Below, in pieces: positions 46,348-57,400 of a stretch of 64,000 bases of DNA. The position numbers were made by a program, and so were the translations under genes. The notes below the pieces were generated by a model. That model was not told the origin of the DNA. It did not search any database and worked only from the letters and a program-made list of their open reading frames with translations. Source of the stretch: Glebionis coronaria (taxonomy: Eukaryota > Streptophyta > Magnoliopsida > Asterales > Asteraceae); the NCBI GenBank assembly GCA_025667525.1, contig CM046882.1, positions 25,323,394-25,387,393 of the forward strand. Direction: 5' to 3'. Positions within the stretch are counted from its first letter, which is position 1, and the number at the start of each line of letters is the position of its first letter.

Positions 46348-46759
46348 TTACGTGTGCATTAAAATTGTTTTACACATGCTCTCGCATTTAATGTGCATGC
46401 TTGGTTGGTGTGCATGATAGTTTCTCATATTTTAATTTGTGAATGGGTAATTTAAGGTTTGATGTTTCTTTCAAGTTTGGGGTATTTTGTTTTGCCTATG
46501 TAATGCACATAATATTATATTCGCGCAATTCAACCAAAGACAGTTCATGCACAAAACTCAACTCACAGTTTTTTTCAAGTTCCTTTGTTTCGCGATTTTT
46601 CATAAACTGATTTATCCCCGCATTTTTTTCTGCCCGTTAGGAATTCCCTTTTTTATACGCGCTTTCTACCGCTTCTTCGGATGGTGATCCACCAGCTGTA
46701 GGGAGCTCAAACCGATGTTCAATTTGTGCAACTGTTACTAACACACACCCCTGCAACGC
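46348..46759 (+). other. Helitron sequence upstream of the recognisable exons
   Basis: A T-rich stretch, then GGTGATCCACCAGCTGTAGG (46681), which reads GDPPAVGSSNRCSICATVTN and may be the end of an upstream exon. The gene start is not determined. Confidence 0.35.
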
Positions 46760-49700
46760 GTGTTTAGACTCTGCTCATGTTCGTGTTCTCTCACCCGCTG
46801 TTGTAAGGGGTATGATCTAATACACGTACTTTGCTTAATAGCGACTGTATCCGCGGATGCGAATACTGATGTTTACTTTATTGTTTACCGGTCTCCTTCC
46901 ACAATAGCTTCGGGTTCGTGTATCGCGCCTCTCACGCCGGCTCGCAGGTGCCTTTCAACCGTCAACACACAAACTGAAAATGTTGTTCATGGACAACCAC
47001 AGGATGGCCTTCAACCTGTTGCTGATGTACGGTCAGAGGATGCGCAACAGCCGTCAAAGAAACGTAGACTGTACTTACGGTCCGGTGCTAACAAAACCAC
47101 TCGCGCGTTACCTGCAACCACAAGGTTTCCTTCTTTTCTTATCGCCTTATAACTTTTGCCCAAAACACTGTTTTCAAAAGTTCTATTTTGTGTGCTGAAT
47201 GTGTTTGCTCTGTGCAGTCAAGAACACTGTGCACGCTCCTGCTGCCAAACCACATATCTTGGACTTCCATCCGCCTCCAACAACAGCTGTCAACCCGTCA
47301 AACATGTGCGGGTCAGTGAGGTATGCCTTTCCTCCACCAGGCTTCACATCCTCTTCGAGGGATACTAACCACCATGTCCCAGTGTCCCAAAAGCACATCT
47401 TGAACTTCTCTGCGGCAACAACCACATCTGTTGGCCATTCAGGTGCCTCCAGCTTCGCGGGTTGTCGTCATATCTTGAATTTCTCTGCGCCACAAGCAAC
47501 GGCTGGTGCCTGTTCAACTGTCCCCTTAGAGAAAGATGTGCCCTGTACTTCTTATTCTTTTGAACAAAAATCGGTCAGTGTTCCCCGGTGTGCTACCTCC
47601 GCATCTCAGCAACCTGGTAAACAACACTTCTTTATACGCCTGTTGGTAACTCCCATTACACACAACTTACGTTTTACTCTATGCGCCTTTCATTGGTTTC
47701 TGTTATGCGTTTGCAGGCCAATCAATACCAGGGCCTTCTACTCCTGCACGGCCAAAGAATTCTAGACGTCGTGCTCGGCCATGTAACACCTCACGACATG
47801 CTGCAACTCCTGTTGTGTCAACGTATGTTGATCTAGGTGATTATGACCAAGAATGTCAGCATTGTGGGGCTAAATTCTGGATGGGCGAACGCCTTAAATC
47901 AAACCGATATGCAAGGCGGCCAGAGTACCATCTTTGCTGCATGGGGGGAAAATATACATGCAGCCAGACCTCCCGCCTCCAGAACCTATCCAGGGGTTTC
48001 TGCTAGATTCGCTGTTTATGGACAATATTCGGGCTTATCACCAGATGTTTGCTATGACATCGTTTGGTGCAACTATTGACAACTCCGTCAATACAGGCAG
48101 AGGTCCGTATGTTTTCAAGGTTTCTGGTCAAATCTACCATCGAATTGGTTCTCTTTGTCCTGAGGAGGGGGATCCGCCTCGGTTCTTACAGCTGTATGTG
48201 TATGACACAACAAACGAGGTCGCAAACCGAATGGCCCATTTTGGTGGAGAGTTTGAAAGTGGTCTAGACCCAGCCATAGTACAACATCTGATTCAGGTCA
48301 TGGATCAGAACAATGCGTTGGTTCAGCTGTTTCGTACAGCTCGCGATAAATGTGCAGATTCAGACATTGAACCGTTCAGGATCCGGTTGTACAACATGTG
48401 CAGCGTGCGTGGGTACGAACTACCAACTTCCAATGATGTTGGGGGCATTGTCTTTGAAAGCGACCCAAGGACTAGAACAGACTACGCTGTTATAATCGAA
48501 CATCGTGGCGGAGAACTTAAACGCATCAATAAACTTGACCAGTCATACATGCCCTTGCAATTCCCGCTCTTATTTGTATATGGCCAGCCGGGGTTCTACC
48601 CAGAAATGAAATTAAGTCCTAAGGGTGGCGGTGGAGAAGCCAGAAAATTTTCTATGAACCAGTACTAAAAGTACCAGCTTCACCCCCGCGCAGGTCACTT
48701 TGGGCTGATATTCAGAGCAGGTCATCTTTTCCAGCAGTATGTTGTTAGTGTTTTTTGCTCTGTTGAACAAGCAAGGCTTGATTTCATCCGTACCTACCAG
48801 AGCGACATCCGAAGTGAATGCCTTGCAGGCCTGTACGATACCCTAGGGAGAGGTGACATAGAGGGTATCACGTGCGGCAAACAGATTGTGCTACCCCGTT
48901 CTTTTACCGGAGGCCCAAGGTACATGTACAGCCACTATTTGGATGCGCTTGCTATCTGCCGAGCTTTGGGAAACCCACAGTTTTTCATCACATTCACATG
49001 CAACGCTAAATGGCCAGAGATTGAACGTTTCATGGCTGACTTCCCTGTGCTTACAACGTCGGACAGACCAGATGTCGGTTGCAGGGTGTTTGAACAAAAA
49101 GTCAAAGCCTTTGTCAAGTACTTGAAGGAAGAACGTCCTTTTGGTGCTGTCACAGGCGGTAACTCTCTTTGTTCTTTACTTTTTCCTTCGTGTCTTTCGT
49201 CCTTTCATACACTGCCTAAACTGCTTTACGTGTTCCTTTCCCGCAGTTTTGTACACAATAGAATTCCAAAAGCGCGGTCTACCCCATTGCCATACTCTTT
49301 TATGGGTGGATGTCAAAGACAAGATAACTGAACCATCTGAGATAGATGAGTATATCTGTGCTGAAATTCCAGACCCCGTGCTTGATCCGGAGACCTATAA
49401 AATTGTTACGGAACTCATGATGCATGGACCCTGCGGGCCACCAAATACGTCTGCACCGTGTATGAAGGATGGTTCTTGCGCAAAGAATTTTCCCAAAAAA
49501 TACAACAACACTACCTATTTAGACGACAAAGGATATGTTCACTATCGACGAAGAGACACAGGTGTCTATATTACAAAGCGCGACACGCAGTTGGACAATT
49601 CTTACGTCGTTCCTTACAACCGTTCTCTGTGTCTCATGTTCCAAGCGCACATAAATGTCGAATACTGTGGCTGGAGCATGCTCATCAAATACCTTTTCAA

Positions 49701-52225
49701 GTACATTTCAAAAGGGCCCGACCGCATCTTTGCAAAGATCTCAAGGCCAGTTGGTGAGGCTTCTACATCAGCAACCATACAAGAAACCGCAAAAGATGAA
49801 ATACAAAACTATGTGGATGGGCGTTTCATTTGCCCTCATGAAGCTTGCTGGAGGCTGTTTGATTTTCCGATACACAGTCGAGAACCAGCTGTGCAGATAC
49901 TCGCTGTCCATCTAGAAAATATGCAACCCGTAAATTTTCGGGCGCGTGATAGGATAGACGTGGTTGTCAACCTCCCTGACAAAAAAAAGACCACTCTAAC
50001 TGAATGGTATGCGTACAACGCTGACAACCACGACGAGGACAGGTTAACGTACCTTGATTTCCCCTCTGAATTTGTATGGTATGCGGACTCAAAAAGGTGG
50101 AGACGCCGTGTTGTCAAAACAAAGCATTCCATTGGTAGGCTTGCTTATGTTCATCCAAGTTCTGGTGAGCTTTTCTACTTTAGAATGCTGCTTTCTCACC
50201 AAAAGGTTGTCAGTCACCTATAGACATCCGCACAGTCAACACTATCGTGTTGCCTACATACCGGGCTGCATGTGAGGCTCTTGGTTTGCTTGGTAACGAC
50301 AAAGAATGGGATATAGCGCTAGAAGAAGCAACGGGAAATGGCTCTGCCTCTGAAATCCGCGTGCTCTTTGCACAGCTTCTGGTGTATTGTGAAGTTGCAG
50401 ACCCACCTAAGCTTTGGTCAAAACATTGGAGGAATATGTCCGATGACATACCAATGAGAGTGTCCCAGACCACTGGCATCCCTAACTACCATGTCAACGA
50501 TTCTGAATTGAAAAACTATATTCTTTTTGAGATCCAGTCGATCTTAGACGGGTATGGCAAAAGTTTGTTGGAATTTGGTCTTCCAAACCCTCCTCAATGG
50601 TTGCTAGACATTCTAAAAAACAAACTTCTCATGGAAGAGAGGAACTACAACCGCGATATGCTAGCTGAGGAAACCGCAGCGTCTGTCCCTAAGCTAAATT
50701 CTGACCAACGGCCCATTTATGACCGCATCATTGCCGCGTCTGAACAAAATAAACAAGAGCTTCTGTTTGTGTATGGTCATGGCGGAACAGGCAAGACATT
50801 CCTGTGGAAGACCATCACCAGTGCCCTACGCGCGCGGGGAAAAATAGTTCTAGCAGTTGCGTCTTCAGGCATCGCATCTCTCCTTCTCCCTGCTGGCAGA
50901 ACAGCGCATTCCCGCTTCAAAATCCCCCTGGAATTAACGGATGAGTCTCTCTGCCACATTAAAAAAACACTCAGCTAGGGTCCCTGATGATTGAAACAAA
51001 TTTAATCATATGGGATGAGGCCCCAATGAATAACAAACGTTGTTTTGAAGCATTAGATAGAAGTCTTAGGGACCTTATGTGTGCGCCACGTAAACTCTTT
51101 GGTGGGAAAACAGTCATATTAGGAGGTGACTTTCGACAGACGTTGCCAGTAAAAAAAGGAGCGTCCAAAATAGAACTTATCACATCCTCTATTGCCCAGT
51201 CAGACCTGTGGCCGCACTTCAGCATTCACACACTTAGTCAGAATATGCGCTTGAGGCGTGAGGGCATGAGTAAAGCTGAAAAGACGCAAGCGGCTGCTTT
51301 TGCAAACTGGCTGCTTGATGTGGGTAATGGACAGGCCGGCATACCAGATACCACCGATTCTACCGATTCAAAATTGATAACTATACCAAGTGAGCACTGT
51401 TTCCCACCGACTGATGAAGGTCTTACACAGCTGATAGAGTTTATCTATGACAAAGAGACTCTACAATCGCCAACGCCAGAAACACTGCAAGAAAAGGCCA
51501 TTGTCTGCCCGAAGAACGAAACAGCGGACGTAATAAACGATAAAGTATTGGCAACTATCCCAGGAGAGCCAACAACTTACCTCAGCAATGACCAAGCTTT
51601 CCCGAAAGGCGGAGAAACATCTGAGACAGACATGCTCTATCCCATGGAGTACCTCAACATGCTGTCATTCGCGAGTTTCCCACCCCATCAACTGAAATTA
51701 AAGATTGGATCGCCAATTATGCTGCTCAGGAATACAAACTTGGCTGGTGGGTTATGTAATGGCACAAGGATGATTGTAAAGTCCATGAAGACAAAACTTA
51801 TTGAAGCACAGATTATTACTGGCACACGAATCGGAGAAAAGGTTTACATACATAGAATTGCTCTGATTCATGACGATCCCAACCTGTCATTCACTTTTAA
51901 GCGCAGGCAGTTCCCGGTAAAACTATGTTATGCCATGACTATCAACAAAAGCCAAGGTCAGTCTCTTTCTAAGATAGGTGTTTATTTGCCAAAACCCATT
52001 TTTAGTCATGGCCAACTATATGTGGCTTTGTCAAGAGCTACCTCACCAAATGGACTCAAAATCCTTATTGAGCAAGAAGACGGCCACCCGCCCAACACAA
52101 CAAAAAACATAGTGTACACTGAATTTTTAAATGCTATTGAAAACGGCCGGGTTGCCTTGTTGGAAATGTGTTTTCCCAAAGAAAGTCTCGGTCACATCAT
52201 TATTAGCATAGATCACGAGCCATAG
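46760..52225 (+). pseudogene. Helitron Rep/PIF1 helicase (RepHel)
   Basis: Rolling-circle transposase fused to a PIF1-type 5'-3' helicase. N-terminal exons contain repeated HILNFSA motifs (47199-47616). Intron 47617-47716 follows, then a zinc-finger stretch (CQHCGAKFWMGERL, YHLCCMGG). The Helitron-like N domain runs to ~49158, intron 49159-49246 follows, and then the HUH motif GLPHCHTLLW and catalytic tyrosines in IKYLFKYISKGPDR. The helicase has Walker A VYGHGGTGKTFLWKT (50768), Walker B IIWDEAPM (~51005) and [10 protein letters not shown] (~51123), and ends [16 protein letters not shown]. Lesions: 1-base slips near 47945, 50200 and 50965 and a TAA at 48666-48668. The last ~22 codons and stop are supplied by the inserted LTR at 52158. 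Confidence 0.88.
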
Positions 52226-52594
52226 AATATTTAGAACTTTGTAACTTGGAGCGACCTCCCTTAGGGGGAGATTGTTGGAAATACGTTTTACGTATTTATG
52301 AAGGATCGGTCGCTCCAACGATAATTATGTAATGGGCTCGTGGTCCACTTAGTAATGTATAGTCCATATAGCCCACATGTAGGGTGGGCTATATATATAC
52401 CCCTCCTAGCATGTTAGGAGGGGTTGGTGGTTCATTCATTTTACACTTTTCATTAATCTAATTAGTCTTTCTCTCTCTACTTTTCTTCCCTCTCCTTTCT
52501 CTCTCTATACTTCATCTTCCTCCTTCCCCATTTCCACCATTAATCAATAGATCTATCCATCATTTAACAAATCCTTAGAATTCGTAGACCTTCA
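52158..52594 (+). mobile_element. 5' LTR of the young element
   Basis: TGTTGGAAATGTG ... GTAGACCTTCA. A second TGTTGGAAAT start preceded by AGGGGGAGAT lies 115 bases in (52273), so the LTR carries an internal copy of the PPT/LTR junction. GGGCTATATATATACCCC (~52387-52404) is a likely TATA region, followed by a CT-rich R/U5. Confidence 0.9.
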
Positions 52595-52612
52595 ATTGGT
52601 ATCAAGAGCCAT
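52595..52612 (+). promoter_or_regulatory. Primer-binding site (initiator Met tRNA-like)
   Basis: ATTGGTATCAAGAGCCAT directly follows the 5' LTR. It matches the usual TGGTATCAGAGCC with one extra A. Confidence 0.75.
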
Positions 52613-53059
52613 GGTTGAATCTTAGGATTTGCTTATTTTTTTATCTTTTGATTTGGTGGTAAAAATCCTTTCTTTTCTAATTTTTTATCAATCTTTTCAT
52701 CATTCGATCAACTTTTTATCAATTTTTATAAATTTTATCAATTTTTATTTTTATTTTTTTTTATCAGTTTTATTTTTTTCGTGTGTCAGTTTTTTATTAT
52801 CTGTTTTTTTTTTAATCAGTCCAAATCAGTCAAAATTTTCTTCTTTTTATCAGTTTTTTCGTTTATCAGTTTATTTTCTGGTACAACCTTGCCTAATCCT
52901 TTTTTAATCAGTCACTTTTTAATAATTTTTTAATCAGTATTTTTTTTTCTTTTTTCTTTCAGCTTTCTTCTTCATTTTTCTTATCAGTCCAAACCGTCCA
53001 ATCTGTCAACAGTCCAAATCTGTCAAGTGTCATCAGTCCTTTTTTGATCCAAAGTTATC

Positions 53060-53240
53060 AGTGTTCGTATCAGATTTCCGCATAGGTTTTCCGAATAAGC
53101 TTTCCGCGTAGGCTGTTATTCCGCGTAGGCTATTTTTTCCGAATAGTCATTTTTTTCCGAATAGTCATTTTTTTCCGAATAGTCATTTTTTTTCCGAATA
53201 GTCATTTTTTCCGAATAGTCATATTTTCCGAATAGACATA
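53060..53240. repeat. ~17-20-bp tandem repeat TTTTTTCCGAATAGTCA
   Basis: Five or six near-identical copies, preceded by looser TTCCGCGTAGGCT and TTTCCGAATAAGCT relatives. Confidence 0.85.
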
Positions 53241-53418
53241 TTTTCCGAATAGGACTTGACTTTCTGAATAGGACTTGACTTTCCGAATAGGACTTGACTT
53301 TCCGAATAGGACTTGACTTTCCGAGTAGGACTTGACTTTCCGAATAGGACTTGACTTTCCGAATAGGACTTGACTTTCCGAGTAGGACTTTCCGAGTAGG
53401 ATTTTCCGAATAAGACTC
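53235..53418. repeat. 19-bp tandem repeat CCGAATAGGACTTGACTTT
   Basis: About eight copies with a few A/G changes (CCGAGTAGG). It shares the CCGAATAG core with the preceding array, so both probably grew from one sequence. Confidence 0.88.
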
Positions 53419-53966
53419 CCCAGACTCGGACAACTGATACAAACACTCGACTCCAAAAACATTCAAGTTTTGACCCACACAAAACACTCGACACAACTCA
53501 AACTCGTTTCAACACACTCGGACTCATCACAACCCCACAAACACCCAATACTTCTCGTCTGACAAATCCACTCACACTCTCGAACCACTCACACACACAA
53601 GACTAAACACCCCCACCCTCCTCCCTCGAACCGACTCAAACAAAAACACAACCTCGACTCGATTCTCGACTGACCTCAAACAGATTACACCAAATCAACA
53701 TAGACTCAACCAATCACCTAAAACACTAGACCTCGCCCTCGACATCTCCCTCAACTATCACACCCACCACAACCCAACATAAAAAAATATATTTGACGGG
53801 TTAACAGTTTTTGTGGTCGGATTTGACGACAAAGTGACGAGTCAACGTGACGGGATTTTTGATCGGGTTTAATTCATAATCGTTTGAGCCGACTACATCT
53901 TTTGAGCCGAATCGATTTGTAAAATCCTGAAACCACAACATCCACATCATTTTTCCTCGATTTTCA

Positions 53967-56177
53967 ATGGACCCGTTAAATTCGACACTTAAAGAGGGAG
54001 ACTTGCATCGAATGCACGACAAAGCTAGAGAAAGTGGTATAAATTCATTTCAAATGCTTCAATATCATCTAGTTACTCTTTCGAGGATTCAAGGAGGGAG
54101 CGAATTTGTGACAATCTTTGGTCAAGATCGTCATATATTCATGGACTCAATGTTCACCACTTTGACCGAACTCGCCGAGCAACTCAACCATGACAACTTT
54201 AATCACTCTGCATCGTCAATTGCTTATAAGGCTCTTGTGACACAACTCACGCCTTTCCTTCAATTCAATATCATCAAGTCTGCAAGTTCAGTGATTTGCC
54301 AATCGTTTCTTCGAGATACACATACCGAGCTTCGAGTTTTCCGTGATACAATTTTGAAACTCATGTCATCGGTCTCGTCTTCGATTTATGAAATATCTCG
54401 ACTTCAGCAAACGTATGATAATGGAGTGCAAGAATCAATGCCGCAGATGCAAGAGGAGAATGGTCATACGATTGACAACTTGGAGCCTAACGATGACAAG
54501 AGCACGGATTCAGAAGGACAACATGATATCAGTGGCACGTCGGGGAATGTTCACGAGATTTCTCTTGATGACACCTTAACCATTTATGACGAAGAGCCTT
54601 CAAACATGGTACAATGTGATGTTGGTTATGATGTATATGCTGATGACATGCCGCATATTGAGCATTCTGAACCTAATTATGACAAACATGGGATGGAAAA
54701 GAGTGATAGAAATACCACTTCTGATTCATCCGATGTAAGTCATAATGGGGGAGAGATTGTTCAGAATGCTATAGTACATCATGAAAATTGTATTATAACT
54801 GCTTCATTGTCTGCTTCTGATTCCAAGATTAAAGAGCTCGAAACGATCATAGCTCGGCAATCAAAAGATCTTGAGGATGCCAAACTTGAATTTTCTAAGA
54901 AAACGGTCAAATTTGAAACATACTTTGAAAAACTTGAAAAATCAAACGTTGTTCTTGAAAGAAAATTGGATCAAACTGTTTTAGATTCTAAAGCTGAAAA
55001 GGATAATCTTTTGAAACAAATTCAACTGCTTGAATCTAAGTTGGCATCCCAAGATAACTTTCTCAAAGAAAATGAAACGTTAAAAGCCCAAGTTCAGGAA
55101 AAGGTATTTGCTATAGCTGCGTTGAAAAACGAGTTAAGGAAAAATAGAGGACCTAGTGTGGACACTAAGCTTGAAAAACCATCAATCTTGGGGAAACCGC
55201 CTACAAATCAGTTCGTCAGACAACCGATTGTCAGACAACCTACTGCTTTTAGATCCGAGCGACCACAATCCTCGAGACCGCGGTTTGCCTCCCAAGTTGA
55301 TTTGGTTCATCTTTCTAGACCAGACACTCCAGCAACTAGGCCCTATGTGATCACTCCAGCTTTAGCAAGACCAAATCATATGATTGCCTCTAGTTTCCCT
55401 AAAAATACCAAGACCACGTCTAGAACTAGTTCAAATGACGTTTGCCATGAATCTGATCTTAGGGAAGCTAAGCAAAAGACACATGTAAGAGATAGGAATT
55501 TCAAACCTAGTCAGATGCCTTCTAGTTTACCCAACACTGCTAACCGTAGCATGTCCAATCCTAGGAGCATCAATCAATCATCTAGGGATTCTAGATCTTA
55601 CTCGGACATTAAATATGCTACTTGTAAAACATGTAGAAAATGTGTCTTTACGGCAAATCATGATTCCTGTATCAAAAAATTGCTTAATGAGGTGAACTCC
55701 CGTGCTAGAATTAAATCCCAGTGGGTTGCTAAAATCAAACCCGTTGGCAAAATGTGGCACCCCACTGGTAGAACTTTCACTCTTGTAGGAAACGAGTGCC
55801 CTTTAACTAGGATAGTCTCCGATTCTACTAAGTCTACTAGGGAGGAAACTGATAAAGATGATACTTCACTTACGCCTAAACTTAAGGTTTTCTATAAAAG
55901 GAAACGTTTGCCAGCCAAGACTAGTGAATCATCTACTCAGGTCGCCTCTAACACAAGTAAAGCCAACTGTGAACCCCCATGTGCTTCTATAATTGATATC
56001 GCTAACCCACGACAAAGCATGCACATTCCTAATGAGATTGCAGGTACCAAAGTTGATGTTCCAAAAGAACGAAGCGGTCCAATCATTGTGTACCGTTCAA
56101 CTAAGGACACTCTTAGAATTTGGTTGCTGAAGAAGCAGATATCAGAGAAACAAATGTCTCAGGGGATTCATGGTTAA
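53967..56177 (+). CDS. Gag-like protein of the young element
   Basis: A single intact 736-residue frame starting MDPLNSTLKEGDLHRMHDKA. Residues ~1-150 are alpha-helical, 150-270 acidic, ~275-395 a long coiled coil (KELETIIARQSKDLEDAKLE, LLKQIQLLESKLASQDNFLK), then a Ser/Arg/Pro-rich basic region. A Cys/His stretch CKTCRKCVFTANHDSC lies at ~550-565, then KMWHPTGRTFTLVGNECPLT (~596-615), a signature I know from the gag of SIRE-like copia elements in composites. It probably binds element RNA and forms particles with a partner's proteins. No CCHC knuckle of normal spacing and no pol follow. The open frame fits the young LTR age. Confidence 0.75.
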   Translation: MDPLNSTLKEGDLHRMHDKARESGINSFQMLQYHLVTLSRIQGGSEFVTIFGQDRHIFMDSMFTTLTELAEQLNHDNFNHSASSIAYKALVTQLTPFLQFNIIKSASSVICQSFLRDTHTELRVFRDTILKLMSSVSSSIYEISRLQQTYDNGVQESMPQMQEENGHTIDNLEPNDDKSTDSEGQHDISGTSGNVHEISLDDTLTIYDEEPSNMVQCDVGYDVYADDMPHIEHSEPNYDKHGMEKSDRNTTSDSSDVSHNGGEIVQNAIVHHENCIITASLSASDSKIKELETIIARQSKDLEDAKLEFSKKTVKFETYFEKLEKSNVVLERKLDQTVLDSKAEKDNLLKQIQLLESKLASQDNFLKENETLKAQVQEKVFAIAALKNELRKNRGPSVDTKLEKPSILGKPPTNQFVRQPIVRQPTAFRSERPQSSRPRFASQVDLVHLSRPDTPATRPYVITPALARPNHMIASSFPKNTKTTSRTSSNDVCHESDLREAKQKTHVRDRNFKPSQMPSSLPNTANRSMSNPRSINQSSRDSRSYSDIKYATCKTCRKCVFTANHDSCIKKLLNEVNSRARIKSQWVAKIKPVGKMWHPTGRTFTLVGNECPLTRIVSDSTKSTREETDKDDTSLTPKLKVFYKRKRLPAKTSESSTQVASNTSKANCEPPCASIIDIANPRQSMHIPNEIAGTKVDVPKERSGPIIVYRSTKDTLRIWLLKKQISEKQMSQGIHG

Positions 56178-56184
56178 GCTGCAC

Positions 56185-57050
56185 AAAAGGACTTATAGTC
56201 ATATCACAGACTATAACTCGATCATCAAAGAAAGGAAAGTTTATCGCCGATGATAAACTTATCCTAAAAACGAGAAATTCATTTTTCTCGGGCATGAGCT
56301 TATATTAAAAACATTCCAAGTTTTTAAGCTCATGCATTATGGCTCCTCGTTAAATGACAGACGACGACCCGGACTTCAGAGACAGGGAAGTTTATCTACG
56401 CAACGATAACTTACCCTCTTAACAAGAAATTAAGTTTTCTTGGACACGAGCTTATCTTAAAACCATTCAAAGATTTTAAGCTCATGTATAAGGCTTATAG
56501 ATAAATGACAGTCTATAACCCGTTCTTCAAAGGCAGGAAAGTTTATCGCCGATGATAAACTTATCCTAACAACGAGAAATTAAGTTTTCTCGGGCATGAG
56601 CTAATATTAAAAACATTCGAAGTTTTTAAGCTCATGCACAATGACTTACAGTTAAATGTCAGACTGTAACTCGAACTTAAAATAAAGGAAAGATTATCTT
56701 TTATGATAACTTATCCTCTTAACGAGAAATTCACCTTTCTCGGTCATGAGCTTGTATTAAAACATTCGAAGTTTTAAGCTCAGAAAGGAAAGTGTATCTT
56801 TTAAATAAGAGAATTTTTCCTCATAACGAGAAATTAACCTTTCTCGGTCATGAGCTTTCCGTTAAAACAGTCAAAGTTTTCAAGCTCATGAAAACGACTT
56901 CTAAGTAAATGTCAGCTTAGGACTCATTCTTCAGATAAAAGGAAAGTTTATCGCCGATGATAAACTTATCCTTAACAACGGGAAGTTTACAACTTCTCGG
57001 ACTTGAGCTCGCCCTTAAGATATTCAACATCTTAAGCTCAAGTAATTGGT
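56185..57050 (+). repeat. Tandem array of ~150-nt multi-hairpin units
   Basis: About six units (starts near 56239, 56389, 56540, 56690, 56788, 56944; the fourth is shortened). A unit holds up to four hairpins: S1 GTTTATC/GATAAAC, S2 CGAGAAA/TTTCTCG, S3 CATGAGCTT...AAGCTCATG and S4 such as TTACAGT/ACTGTAA around a constant TAAATGNCAG loop. Stems vary in pairs: S2 becomes CAAGAAA/TTTCTTG and CGGGAAGT/ACTTCTCG, S3 becomes CTTGAGC/GCTCAAG, and S4 appears as TTATAGA/TCTATAA, TCGT/ACGA and CTAAG/CTTAG. This is the pattern of a conserved RNA (or single-strand DNA) structure. The function is unknown. Confidence 0.85.
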
Positions 57051-57400
57051 TTTCAAAACTTTGAACACAATTTTTCAAGAATTTTTCAAAAGGTTTTTCT
57101 AAATCTTTCAAAATTGTGTGTTCAAAACGTTTTGATAAAAAGAGCATGTCTTCTGGAATCGATAATATTTACGAACCTAGAAATGTCATTCAATAATGAC
57201 ACGGGGTTGTAAATAAAGTTCGAGCAGAAGTTTAAAACATTTAAAACATGCTCCAAATGGTTTGCTATTATTTCAGATAGCAACCCGCTTTTCATAATCA
57301 AGTCAAGCATTTCACCGGAAAGCTTTGACTCAACAACGGGAATTAATTTTCTCGAGGACGTGACGAGGTGACCAACATTCGTGAACAAGAACCATGTGCT
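57050..57400 (+). other. Further hairpins after the array
   Basis: A long stem pairs TTTGAACACAATTTT (~57060) with AAAATTGTGTGTTCAAA (~57110-57126). Smaller ones include TGTCATTCAATAATGACA (~57184) and TTGCTATTATTTCAGATAGCAA (~57262). The minus ORFs here are chance. Confidence 0.65.

Larger units (their letters stand above)
52613..53966 (+). other. Leader of the young element
   Basis: T-rich and TCAGT-rich first half, then tandem repeats (53090-53420), then a C/A-rich stretch (CACTCGAACTC-type words, 53420-53780). No gene; the three overlapping minus ORFs here are translations of the tandem repeats. Confidence 0.7.

Noticed and set aside
53116..53496. Three overlapping minus-strand ORFs rich in SYSESQVLFGKSS
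   Set aside because: They are translations of the 19-bp and 17-bp tandem repeats; all three frames are open because the unit lacks stops, so they are not genes.
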